A stretch of 64,000 nt of DNA from Congeria kusceri. Lineage: Eukaryota; Mollusca; Bivalvia; Myida; Dreissenidae. The stretch spans positions 57,997,681 to 58,061,680 of the forward strand of contig CM051025.1 in NCBI GenBank assembly GCA_027627225.1, written 5' to 3'. The notes below the pieces were generated by a model, which did not search any database, was not told the origin of the DNA, and saw only the letters and a list, made by a program, of their open reading frames with translations. A program made the translations under genes and the position numbers. Shown here piece after piece: positions 13,164 to 25,149 of the stretch. Numbering within the stretch: the stretch's first letter is position 1; each line of letters opens with the position of its first letter.

Positions 13164-15892
13164 ATGGGAAGTTGTGCCGGCAAATATGGTAAGTTGTTTA
13201 TTCTTAGATGTTGAAAATGTATGACGAGCGCAGCCATGTATTGATAAAAGAATTGTGTTCTATCTACCTCAATAACAATTCGTTAGTCTTAGCAATAATG
13301 TGTTGATGTTTTTAACTTAAAGGGACTATATCAACTAAAAGGGCCCCAAAGGGGCAATTACGGCCAAAAAATCTGGCATATAATAAAGGTTAAAATATTG
13401 AACATATAATGGAAAAAGAGTTTATGCATTTCTGAGAAAAAAAACGTCGTATAATTTAGGTTGTGTTTGTTTGGCCCTTTTATTGTTAACACTTTGACGT
13501 CAGATGTGTGGGTATCTTACGTAACCATAATATGCCCATTCACTTACACAGGTCAGAATAGCGCAGGTGATTACAGCGCTTCCTACTGTCATTCGCTCTT
13601 ACGACTCCGTCGTCGGAAGTTCGATACCCACTCTGAGTTTTCTTTGTATTTAAGTATTTTTCTTTAATAGTTTAATCTAAATTATCATAATGTAGTGAAT
13701 TATTCATACGTTATTTATTGTATACCCCTTTTTTTGCTGATTTATTTTCACATAATTACAATATAATTACTGAAGGAGATCACTTCTTCGTTGACTTTGT
13801 CCCTTTTACAGTGACCGTATTAACAGAATGACGTGTTGGATGAAAAATGTTTTATCAAAAATACAGTAACTGTAACAATTAAATCGCTGAAATACAAAAT
13901 GCCATTTTATCGCTTACGTAAATTGTTGAGCAATTGCCATGAATACAAATCTTTGTCCTGAGCATAACTTTGTCCCCCATGGGAAGAGTTTCAAATCATT
14001 CGGCGAAAATAAACAGCATTGCCAGACGCCATGTCGCACTCAAAACCAGGCCCCTAGGTCCAAGAGCCATGTCACAGTTCAAGGTCAAAGGTAACATATA
14101 ATGAATCAAACCTTAAGATTTTGTCCGCAGCACAATTTTGGCAACATTGAAGTAATTTGAAATAACTTGCCAGAAATAAAGAGCATTATAGGATGGTGTG
14201 TTGCGCATAATAGCCAGATACCGAGGACCAAGGTCAAGGTCACAATTCAAGGTAAAAAAGAAGTATAAAAAACAATCTTTAAGAATTTGTTTGGAGCATA
14301 TTGGTTCCACGACGAACGGATTTTAAAATTACTTGGCAGATGTGATAAGCACTATAAGAAGCAACAAGAAACTTGTCACTAGTTAAAAGGTCAAGATCAC
14401 AATTAAAGGTCAACTGTCAACGATTATAAATAAATCATTACACTTTGTCCGGAGCATAAAAGGATTTTCACATAACTTGGCAGAAGTGAATAACATTATG
14501 GGACGCTGTGTTGTTCGCAAGAACCAGATCCTTAGGTTCAAGGTCGAGGTTTACAATTCCGATCATAAAATGAAATATTAGTAAATCCCTAATACTTTGT
14601 CCGGATCATATTTTGTCCAGCCTAGAAGGCCCAAAACCAGGTCACTAGGTCCAAGATCAAGGACCAAATTCAAGGTCAAAGTTCAAATTTATGAAATCAA
14701 TTCTTAGGAGATTCCCCGAAGCATAATTTTTCTAGCATTAAATGATTTTAATTTTCGAATAACTTTTCAGAAATTCAAACATCATGTGACGGTGTGTCGC
14801 AAACAAGAACCACATCCCTCGGTCCAAGGACATAATTTAAGGTCACATATTTATCCAGAGCACAGTTTTGTCATCCTTATAAAGATTTTTCAAATACGTT
14901 GGCAGAAATAATAACCACGTTACGGTATTTGGCGCCCAAGCATATGTTACTTAGGTCCAAGGTCAATATTACATTTAAAGGTCAAATATTTGTCTTGAGC
15001 ATTATATTATCATGCCTGTAGCGAGTTTCAATTTAGATGGCAGAAATGATTTCCCTTTTCAAATTTTAATAAACAGAGACTATTTTGTTTGGAATCTAGA
15101 CTCACAGAGAGAAGACATTTAGTAAAATGTTCATGAACCACAACTTCACCTTTTCCAGTTTTTCAATTGTGTCCATTAACTCATTGAATCTTTACCCCCC
15201 AAAAGTTCTTTTGATGATGTCACTGTGTAAGTACAGAACCGTTAACTAGTTTAATTGCTCAAAAATGACTTGTAAATATTCCAAGTGATTTAACGCTGAC
15301 TAAAGAAACTGAATGAAAAAGCCATCATCAAATGCTTATTATTTTTCAGCCGAAAAAAACCACACGACTACTGAAGAAAAAATAAAAACTGCTCAAAATG
15401 ATATTGATAAAAAAGCATACCAAAAAGAAATCACAGAGGGAAAATCAAGTGCTGTTCACAGAACCTCGAGCAAAACCGATGATAAAGAACCTGTTGGAGG
15501 AGAACAACATTCAAAAGACCAACTAGCAGACAGGAAAGCAAACTTAGAAGAAACAATTAAGAATTTAAAAATGATATTGACAAAAGTTCAACAAGTTCCA
15601 TTAAACAAATTAATATCCGCATGTCAGCGTATGGCTACGCTGCAAGAGGTATCAGAACGGAAATATGTAACAACAGATTTGGTAGTAATAATTAATATAA
15701 TATTTTATATATGAGACTAACATTATTTGTCGCAAATAACCGACCAGAGAATATTAACAAGGGAATGAAGGTTTCTCTACTGCTGATGTTTCTGAGATTT
15801 TATTAATGTTGCCTTATATTATAATAAATGTTAACTTTCATTACTGCATTTCTAGTTGTAGCAACATTAGTTGTAATAGTAGCAGTTGTAGC

Positions 15893-15948
<56 letters not shown>

Positions 15949-16016
15949 AAGTAGTAGTAGTAGTAGTAGTAGTACTATTGTAGTAGTAATAGAAGTACAA
16001 CAAGTAGTAGTAGTAA

Positions 16017-16059
<43 letters not shown>

Positions 16060-18756
16060 TGTTGTTGTTATTGTTGTTGATGTTGTTGTTGTTGTTGTTA
16101 TTGCTGTTGTTGTTGTTGTTGTTGTTGTTGTTGTGGCATTTCATTATTACATGTTCTTATACCATGTAGTAGTAAAAGCAGTTGTAGCATTGGTAGTAGT
16201 AATTCTTGTCTAATTTACACATTCGCATTTTGTGTTTTATATGTTTATGTAGGCAGAAGGCAATACATTTCCAGAACCTAAAACGAATGTCATGGACAAA
16301 AGAACTCAGAAAAAAAGGGAGAAGTCAAAACTTATTTTCAAGTAAATTACTTTACATTATTTGGCATGTGTCTCTTTATGGCAAAATTATTCATTTTGTT
16401 TGTTACCCTTTGTACTGTAATTACTGAGGTATTTTACTTGGAACTTAACTAAATAGACCGCTTGCCAAACTTCGTTAAACACACTCTGTTGGTATATTGT
16501 AATTTATTCAGTAGTTTCATTTATTGTTTAAAGTGTTAAAACTATAATTACAGATTATCTGAGATGGCATCCCACAGGCTTCGAGCAAATAATGCAGCCA
16601 TAACTGACTTGAGTGATCCCAATAGAGCCACAAAGCTGTCTGAACGGTATTCAGAACTCTATGACAACGAGTGGACGGACGTGTTTGAGTTGCTAACTGT
16701 GAAGGCTAAACTTTCTGAACGGGATGCAATTGACCGATTAAGAGATATTTTCAAGGTAGATGTCGTTTGATTTATCAATGTCTGTAATATTTTACAATGT
16801 TTTTAACATATATATATCTTTTATAATGTTAATATGTTTATTATGTACCATAAAATGAATATTTTAAATATTTAAGATATTTGGGGATGTGTCTAGTGTT
16901 ATTGTAACTTTTAGTCAGATCTTATTGGAGGTACAATTTGTATGGTTCGAAAGGATTCCAAGTAGCATGTTGAAGTGTTGAACGTTTACTCTTCATGGTG
17001 TATGTTATGAGAGCATTTTTTTAAATCAGCAGTATGTTTAAAATTAGCATACAACGGTGTACTGTATATGAAAATGTTGTTTCGAAAACTACTTTTGTTT
17101 GAATGTTCTATTTATATATTTAGACATGTTGTGGTGTATGTGAAAATGCTGCCTCTGACCAACGCCTGCAATTTCTTCGATGTCTTAAGCGGCTACCCGA
17201 TGACAGCAGTCAGAACATTGAGACTTGCAGTCCAGCCTTACATCTTCGGCTGCAGGAGTTTCAGAAACTAACATCTGACTATCCCATTATGTACATTAGA
17301 CAGGTTGCATTACTTATAATACTTTAATTGACTAAATACATTATAAAATCGAAACTGTTTCGGACAGTGTTATGTACATATGTACATATTTAGTGTCATT
17401 CTGTCTAGTAGACCTCCATTGAAAGGAAGATACGTGCGTTAATTATGACATATTCATTTTTCGTATGCATTCGTTTGTGTGAAGATGCATCATAATTGAA
17501 TATGGACTATACTTTTCATCATTCCACCATACGGATTTCAGAATGATATACAGCTGCTTGCTATATTTTGCTATATTAGGCAGCTAGCTTCTAATCAGTC
17601 AATGTTTGGTTGTAATTCGTTTCACTAGAAATCAACTCAAACGTAAACAATTTTAATAAAAATTAATCAGAACCAACAAAGCAAGCAATTTCAATACACA
17701 ACTCCAAAATGGCTTCTCAAAACAATATGGTGGCGTGCGATCTCATATAAAACTACACTACAATCCATTTCTATTAGCCTTTATTTATAACTTATAAGTT
17801 AACTAATTTAAATCTCTGTATAGTGTGTGTATTCGTAGCGAAAAGGGTGTTCCATTATGAAAAAGAAGATAACAATATGTCATTATCCAGTCAACTTTTA
17901 GAAATCAATAACTACGTGTACGTTAACTTGTGTAAAAGCCGGTTCAGCAAAATCAGCGCTGCTTTTATTTATTTTATAAAAACAGTGTGTTTGGTGTTGT
18001 TTTTAAAAAACCGTGGTATGATAAATAGAAAAAAGGTACTGCCTGGTCTTGTGTAATATATCAGGTTCAGCAAACCTCGCCGTTATATTATTATATTGTA
18101 ATACCTGATATATTTCCCAATACCAGGCAGTAAACTGTTATTATCAAAATGTAGTATTTTGTAAAAGTCGTTCTTTCTGATATTAATGTTGCAAAATATA
18201 AACTGTTTAAAAGTACCTTGCGCATGTAACTTAACAGAAATTTATAGGAAAATACAAATGTTCAATCTAGATACAACTTTTTGGGTATTTTTGAAATTTG
18301 AAATAAAAATGAATGTGACTATAATATAACCCGTGCCTTTGGCATTATTCCAGCTGACTTTAAAACTTAATATTTTCATATAGAATTAGATCTATCGTGA
18401 ATGCACTATTATTTTATATTGTAGTAAAATTAGTTATATTTCTGCTTTAGATATGTACCAAGCGTGTTACCGAAAATGAAAAGAATACAATTGCAAAGAA
18501 AATCTTCTCGAAAAAACATGGCCTTGCCTTTATAAACAAAGCTGTCGACGTATGTTGGCACTCACGTATACAAAGTCCTCAATTGGCGTTTGTATTTGAG
18601 CCTTCTATAGAACTTTATGCCACACTATTTAAGCACTACACTGCGTCTGGAACCGAGTTGGATTACGTCGTGTGGCCGGCAATGCTTCTGCATGAGGATG
18701 GACCTATCTTGTTTAAGGGGATTGCACAATTCAAAGAAAAGACTGAAGCGATTTAA
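13164..18756 (+). CDS. Mieap (SPATA18)-like protein, gene B, 6 exons, 366 aa
   Basis: Exons 13164-13188, 15350-15648, 16253-16341, 16554-16755, 17124-17303 and 18451-18756 (TAA) all have GT..AG borders and join without a frame break (1101 nt). The ATG at 13164 gives MGSCAGKY, a plausible N-myristoylation start (Gly2, small residue at position 6, Lys7) with a nearby Cys4. Residues 10-137 are Lys/Glu/Gln-rich and probably coiled coil. Residues 157-178 carry LSDPN..KLSERY..LYDNEW. Residues 206-265 contain a CC..C cluster. The last exon has DVCW (298-301) and DYVVWPAMLLHEDGP (from 336), the Mieap C-terminal block. AATAAA lies at 18862. By family the protein would handle or bind mitochondrial membranes, which is inferred, not shown. 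Introns hold a SINE, a decayed AGGTCA array, a microsatellite and a hairpin. Confidence 0.75.
13550..13660 (+). repeat. tRNA-derived SINE head
   Basis: A box A-like TAGCGCAGGTG (13559-13569) and a box B-like GTTCGATAC (13619-13627) are about 50 bp apart, the internal RNA polymerase III promoter spacing of tRNA-derived SINEs. A T-rich tail follows. It lies in intron 1 of gene B in sense orientation. Confidence 0.6.
13930..15070 (+). repeat. Decayed tandem array, about eight units, rich in AAGGTCA
   Basis: Variants of TTTGTCCGGAGCATAA recur near 13950, 14120, 14287, 14445, 14597, 14712, 14850 and 14990, at spacings of about 115-170 bp. They are interleaved with AACTTGCCAGAAAT, CTAGGTCCAAG and AAGGTCAAGGTCACA. 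The units are much more diverged than those at 8.9-9.6 kb. The array fills about half of intron 1 of gene B. Confidence 0.85.
15849..16134 (+). repeat. (GTA)n/(GTT)n microsatellite
   Basis: Long runs of GTA triplets change into GTT triplets. They lie inside the 15649-16252 intron of gene B. The long low-complexity frames seen on both strands here are artefacts of the repeat. Confidence 0.97.
18037..18132. repeat. Nested inverted repeat (hairpin) in gene B intron 5
   Basis: Outer arms TACTGCCTGGT (18037-18047) and ACCAGGCAGTA (18122-18132) are exact reverse complements. Inner arms AATATATCAGGT (18055-18066) and ACCTGATATATT (18103-18114) are also exact. The loop is AT-rich. It is a small fold-back element or a structured intronic RNA; no protein-coding content. 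Confidence 0.85.
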
Positions 18757-20565
18757 GAAAACCCGAATTCGAACGTGGAAGAAACAGCAGAGGGTGAATT
18801 TAACATTAAACAAGGACAGGGGAAAGCAAGCGACTCTGACTGGTTGTAATTTATGTAAAGAAATAAATAAAACAGACAAGCACAAGCGTCAATGAGTGTT
18901 TACAAGAATGAACGAATTGTGTATTGTGTCAATATATGGTTTGTTATAGCCAGATATAAAAAAAACTGAAATAAAATACATTTATGTACGATATTTTGGA
19001 ACGCTACAAATATGCATTCAATAGCAAAATGTTATATTGTTATAAAAAAATAATTGTATTCATATTAAACCAAACAAATATTGATATATATCAATTACCA
19101 GCTTCAGTGTGGCAGAATGATGCAGTTTAGAAATATGGATATGCATGTACTAAAAAAAACAGGTGTACATGAGATTGCTTTTTATCATTATACATGTTAA
19201 CTGTTGATTATTTTTGTTTAATAATGTCCTTTAATAGTCATTTCTATTTGAAATTATTTCAATAAAAATAAAACTTAATTTTTATACAAACTGTTGCATT
19301 TTCTATTAGGCTACTTAAACATTTTCAAAGCGTGTGGAATGTTGCTTTAATAAATCCAAGTATAACCATATATTTCGAACAATACTTGACAATAACGTGT
19401 TCTATATCCAAAGAGCCTCATACCACGTCACTATCTGTGGCCAGAAAAGAGCAAACTCTGAACAAATACCGAGGAGTAGAACAGTGAATGTAAACAACTA
19501 TAACTACAGAATAGAGAAGTCTATTATACATGAATGTATACTGATGATCGGTCACGTTACTCTGGAGAATGCTACAAAAAAATAATCTCACGGACTCGAG
19601 CACTATACTTATTGTGTAAAATGCAGCTCGATTGGTTCCGTGCACTTCCGGCTCCCAAATCTGCGTAATGCACTTACGAATCATCATCTAGCACTCTGGA
19701 GAAATATAATGCAGTAGAGTACTTTAGGGTTAACTAAATATAACTTTAATTTGATGAATTATGTGCATTGCATCCGGACTAGCTTAACATTAATACCTAT
19801 TATTCAGTCTTTGTGGGAATATAACAACATGTGGAAAAGAACGAATGAACATTATGAATACCAGTATTTATCTAATTCCGTCGTCCAGATCGTCATGCTA
19901 TGTGGGTGATATTCCTGTGATATGGTTCTCAATCAAATAATACTGTTGTGAAATGAAACATTTAGAAGTGAAGATATAAACTATTGATAAAGAATATACG
20001 AGTATAACTATATATCAAAGACATAATTATTTAATTTAGCGCTATAAGCTATTTGAAAACATTATTCTGAGCGGGTATTCGATAAAAGACAAACTATTAA
20101 TGCTACTTACTTCTGAATAACGTTTGCGTGAACTATATTCTTTATCAACTTTCAAGTCGTCGACCCCAAGTTGTGTTTATCATAATGGGGCTCCATATGT
20201 GATTGTACATGTAGCTTAACCCAATGTAAGGTTTATTTATAATGAAACCATTGCTAAATTGTCGAACGTAAAGCGTGAAACTGTTGCTTCTGCTTAATAT
20301 TCCCATATCTGATACAAAACTATCACTATAAACTCTCGATTTTGGCCCATGTGTGTTTAAACATGCATACACCATAGGATCTTCTTTTATATCAGAGACA
20401 TGTGCATGTTTAACTCCAAAGTACGGTTGTGTACTAGTACATATCGTTTTTATCAAATTTTTATCAGGAAAATGTCATTTCAATACTCGTTGATTTGAAT
20501 GTATTTATCTTTCGAAGCAGTCAAAGAAGTCGTTCATCGGGGGACATTGAAAAGCAGCGTACAAA
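18757..20565. other. 3' flank of gene B and spacer to gene C
   Basis: Overlapping AATAAA hexamers at 18862-18871 probably end the gene B transcript. The rest is AT-rich with no supported gene. Confidence 0.45.
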
Positions 20566-23500
20566 ATGGCTGTGACAGTTGACGAGCTGTTTGAAAGGGA
20601 TCTTAACGACATAATCAATGTTGCAAAAGAATTGTTGAAAGACAACGATCCTGATACAAAGGAGTTTGTAACGCAGAACATCACGGATTTACAAAAATTT
20701 CTTCAACGAAAACAAACGGAGGTAAACCAGTTTAATGTGCAGTCGTGGTCAGTATTATGGTTTATGTGTATTTTACAAGATTCACTCATTCGTTAGATAA
20801 TCAATATAAGGACAGACATACCGACTCAGAAACATATACACGCTAAAGTATATTTGAGCAAAATGTTGATGTAACTGTTGTCATAAAATGTTACCGCAAA
20901 TACAAATTTCATATATATTTACAATTATACCAACAGTCACATGATACACATGATACCACATATTGTGTACTTCTTTCACAAAGGGTATGCAATAGATTGA
21001 CCTACAAACATTGACCAGACAGATTCACATAAATATAATTAAGATTTTCGTTTTATTTTTTGTTTATTGGCCAATAAACGATTTGGGGTTCTGATGCGAA
21101 GGAAATATACCACGAGGGCGTTAGCCATAGTTGTTTAATAGCCACGCATCAGAACGACAAAGACAAAGAGTTGTTTATTGGCCGGTAAACAACGATGATG
21201 CGAAAATTAGTTCGAATTTAACATGATTTGACAGATATTTTGCAATTGTAATTGGAACTTCTTTTTGCAGGCAGAAAGACAACTACAAAACGAGATAGAA
21301 GAAGATAACAAAGAAATCCAGTCAATGGAGTACAGGTATTTGTAATGTATTATTGAAATCTCTAATTGTATTGTCTATTATAAAGGTCAAGAGTTAGTAT
21401 TAATGTTCATCTCATAATGTGAACGTTGTAGAATAAGCAGAAGCAAAGTGAGTAGACATAACAATAGTAGCTGTTGCAGTAATAGCAGAAATATTATTTA
21501 TTGCAGTATTGTTGTTGTTTTTGGATGCTTCATGATGATGCCTTAAGCTGTTCTGCTGAAAGTAGTATTTGTAGACGTAAGTGAGGTCAGTGGTGCCCAA
21601 ACGTGCTCGTAGTAGTAGTCGTTGTTGTTGTGGTTGTTGATTTTGTTAGTGTTTGTATTGTTGTTATAAGTTGCTTGTTTTATTGTTGTAACTTAAACGT
21701 TTACTTGGGAATGTGTGCAATTCTGTGTTTGGTTTTAAGAATCGACAAGCTGCGGAAGGGAGGGATGGAAGACCCGGGGGAGGAGACGCTGGACCACGTG
21801 AAGATCTGGCGAGACCTGAAGGACAATGGCTGGAAGGAGGTCTTCCGGTTATTCATCCAGGAAACAAGGGACCCCGTGCAACTCATTCACGAGAGGTTGA
21901 TCAACATTCTGAAGGTAACACAATTTGTATTACCTGTAGATGATATTTCTGTTAGTAGAAATGTCATGACGTATTATTGGGGGTAAACAATAGCAAATTA
22001 CAGGCACTTAGAGTAAATTATGCAGGCAAAAGTGAGCTTTTTTTCTAATATGATCACCACGGTTGAGTATGCCAAATTTTATGGTGTTAATCTTATCCCA
22101 GTATTCAGTAGTTAAAAATTCAAAAGTTCGCTTTTCAGAAAGCATACAAAACAGCCGGAGAAAATATGCGGGATTCACGTGCGCAGATCTTGTACCAGGT
22201 GATTCAACCCGGCGCGGATTGGCATAAAACTGTAGAACGACAGCGCGCGGTGAAAGCATTTGAAAAGAGAGAGGTAGAAATAGAAAATTGAACATGAAAT
22301 GTTGTATATTGGTCAAATTGCTGTGACATTTTCCAGTTCCGTCTTAATAGGTATTTTTAACGTAGACTATGACTCAACCTGTTTTTGTTTCTCATATTCC
22401 AGGAGGAGATAAATGAACTGAGTGCCCAGTGCCAGATCAAAGCAATGCCGTTTTGTATAGAACCAATAAAACAGGTAAAATAGCTTCTTTGTCCCTTTGT
22501 AACAACGGTCGCTTTTGAATTTTGTTTTTCGAAACTGGCAAACCTTTTGTGTTCGCGAATATACTGTTTCCCCATGTCGATGTCGTCCCAAACAACGACG
22601 CGAAGATGCGACAACGCAATTTAGCACACAGTTTCACCCTCAAACATTTCACACAAGCATGAAATTTGGAAAATTTCCCCTTACATTGTTTACAATTTAT
22701 TTATGTATGTGTTAGCAATGATGTTATCTATAGAAAATGTTTTCCATAGGGATAAAAATGTCATAAATTCTTTACCAAATATAAATTCTATTCAACTTAA
22801 TAACTGCGAATATGGCAATGCTTGCATTAATATAGCAGTAAATATTATACAAGGCTCGGTTTAATTCTGAGTGTGATTGTTTGTTATGATTGTTAAATAG
22901 AGCTCTAAAAACTTATAGTAACTATAAGCCCAATTCAAGCACTATATATTTGTTAAGACATATCACGTGAATAACGTGAATCAAAAAGATGTTTAAACTA
23001 ACTTGGAATCGGACTCATAATATGCTTGTCCGTTTTTTATCTAACTCTCGTATAAGCGTCAAAAACTGTTCAACAACACAAAGGTTCAATTTTGTTACAA
23101 TAATAACAAATACTTTCTTGCAGAATATCAAGGAAGCGATACTTAACAAAGACCCTAAGCTATGTGCAGTGCCGAGTGCCTCCGACGTTGTCAAAAAAGC
23201 AATGGAAAACTACTTTCTGAAATGCATCGAGTTCTCGTGGGTGGCCTCATTCGAAGAGACGCCTCCAGTTCTGCTCGTAAGTGACCCAAAAGAATGTCCA
23301 AAGAAGTTGCATAGCAGCTTTGAAGGCTTCGACAAGGTACCTAAACAATGTACGGTCGAATGGCCGGCCCTTGTTCAAGGAGATTCTATCATCTGTCCGT
23401 GGGTGTTGTACGAGAGAAATCAGTTACGCCCCAAGTTTCCCCCGTTCACTAAAGAGGTGTTGTTGAATGTTGCTCCACAAAGCACTAAACAAGGGCGCCA

Positions 23501-23726
23501 TGTCGCAGAGTCGGGCGCCATGTCGCAGAGTCGGGCGGAGGTGACGTCGCCAATATCGCGAGGGAGCCCACTTCTACAATCGCCCGACAACCCTAAGTCC
23601 ACCAATTCAGAGGAAGGACCAACAAAGCTACAGCAAAAATCTATAGGTACTGCACCAAATATGCCTAGTACGAAGCCAAAGAAAATACATGCGAACATGA
23701 GAAATAAGCCAAATACAGAGTTTTGA
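20566..23726 (+). CDS. Mieap (SPATA18)-like protein, gene C, 6 exons, 401 aa
   Basis: Exons 20566-20721, 21271-21335, 21740-21914, 22139-22273, 22403-22474 and 23124-23726 (TGA) splice in phase throughout (1206 nt). Residues 1-73 are an acidic helical region (DELFERDLND..KELLKDNDPD). Residues 75-132 hold the unit corresponding to the LYDNEW exon of gene B, here diverged to KIWRDLKDNGWKEVFRLF. Residues 133-201 are charged helices. Residues 202 to about 300 correspond to the Mieap C-terminal domain, with CIEFSW and VEWPALVQGD in place of CW and VVWPA. The tail after about residue 315 is Ser/Pro/Lys-rich, is probably disordered and contains a 20-bp duplication. AATAAA lies at 23855. Divergence from gene B is high, so the family call rests on domain order and exon layout as well as motifs. 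Confidence 0.7.
21053..21270 (+). mobile_element. MITE-like fold-back element, copy 1 (in gene C intron 1)
   Basis: Palindromes TGTTTATTGGCCAATAAACG (21061-21080) and TTGTTTATTGGCCGGTAAAC (21171-21190) flank an inner pair GTTCTGATGCG / CGCATCAGAAC. Downstream text (TTGCAATTGTAATTGGAACTTCTTTTTGC) matches the right part of the copy at 60.1-60.4 kb, allowing one internal deletion. The usual right terminus is missing, and the copy stops where the coding exon begins at 21271. Confidence 0.8.
23501..23540 (+). repeat. 20-bp perfect tandem duplication inside the gene C coding sequence
   Basis: TGTCGCAGAGTCGGGCGCCA at 23501 is followed at 23521 by the same text (first 17 bases of the unit). Because 20 is not a multiple of 3, the two copies are read in different frames (HVAESG, then MSQSRA), so the duplication changes the frame of everything downstream. 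Confidence 0.95.
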
Positions 23727-25140
23727 TAGTACAGCTCGCCCGTTCATGTATATACAATACATAATAAGTAATCCGTTATGTTAAAATGTGTTAAAAATAT
23801 TATCCCGAGGGACATTTAGCTTATTGTTTGTGTGCGAAGTGTTTTACATGTTATAATAAATAACTATTGCATGTACGTATACATGTGTCCCCACATGCAC
23901 AAAGTAAGAATGAAGGACACATTATAACGACAGATACACGTTTGTACTTTTATGTCAATCCATTTATAGCTTTTGAACAATTTTTCATAATAATGCGCGA
24001 AAGCTGATATGATATGCAGATGTGAAATAAATTCAAACAAAAAGGTATCATTATTTTGTGCTTGCAAGTGATGCAACCAAACGTATTAGTTTCGTTATAA
24101 ATGTCCTGTAGCTGGTGATGCCTCTTGAGTATATCAGCATCTACATTAGTGTGTATTCCGGTCGTACCAAGCGTTTTCAAGCATAGACATTATAAAATGC
24201 ATTTAGTCATTAAGAAACAGGTTTCGGTCAAGTAAACGTCATTATCGTTCATTAGCACTAATGCCAATTTAAGATGTATTGGATTATATTATATGGACTG
24301 CGGCTTTAAGTACTGCAATTAAATCTTAAGTGCATTATTTATTAAACATTACTGAACGCCCATGTTTTAATAATTCCATTTATAAAGTGCCTATTACTTT
24401 GACATAGCTATTTATTTTGTGTGTGGCGCGTTGTAGGGTGTGTAGATGGTAACTTACATGCTACAGTTAACCATTTATGTCTTTATCTTTTAACATTGTG
24501 CATCCCCTAGTGTTGTTTTCAAACTCTTATTCTTTAATTACAAACAAACAAAATGTAGATTGAGATCCTGATCTATTGAAATGTGATTTGTATTGTATAT
24601 TGTGAATAAAAACTGGTACTGAGCGCCACACTATGAAATACTTAATAGGGGCGGCTATTCTGACAGATTATGTCAACAGCATGGACAGAATTCTCTCCCG
24701 TAGTATGTTACTGAAAATGGACAGGTCTGTTAGTATTTGGGCATGTACAAAAAAGAACAACTGTTGGTAATGGTGCTTTTATTTAATTCAAAGATGTGTG
24801 TATCAAATAGTTCGACATTTAAAGCGATTTGATTTTCTTTTACTCGTAGCTAGCGCACCAGGCAGAGGATAATACGTGTATTGTATAAAACTTAGTTGTT
24901 TACTACGTTTATTTTACACACGAGTTATTATAGGATTAGACCGGTCAATCCATCTGTGACAATATAAGTGAACTAGGCGTTAGTATAGCAGGTGTACAGT
25001 TTTAGTATGTGACGTAAAAGTATATGAAAGTATATGAACACACATTAATATAACTTAATGAATGATATTCGGTTCTGATTTTCAACAGACGTGGGGTTTT
25101 TTCGGTCTTTTTCAATGCTCATTTTGCTACACGCAAAATG
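23727..25140. other. 3' flank of gene C, gene-free spacer
   Basis: AATAAA at 23855 is the likely polyadenylation signal. The remainder is AT-rich without supported genes. Confidence 0.4.
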
Positions 25141-25149
25141 AATACTAAT

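Noticed and set aside
15803..16213. Long poly-Ser, poly-Val, poly-Thr or poly-Asn/Tyr frames on both strands
   Set aside because: They are translations of the GTA/GTT microsatellite in a gene B intron.
17068..17271. 67-codon frame on the plus strand
   Set aside because: It is an out-of-frame shadow of gene B exon 5 (17124-17303), whose true frame joins its neighbours in phase.
18617..18895. 92-codon plus frame and 86-codon minus frame over gene B exon 6
   Set aside because: Both overlap the real frame that carries the VVWPA motif and joins exon 5 in phase.
22989..23123. N-terminal extension of the last gene C frame
   Set aside because: Intron sequence; a clear acceptor (TTTCTTGCAG) at 23123 begins the exon.
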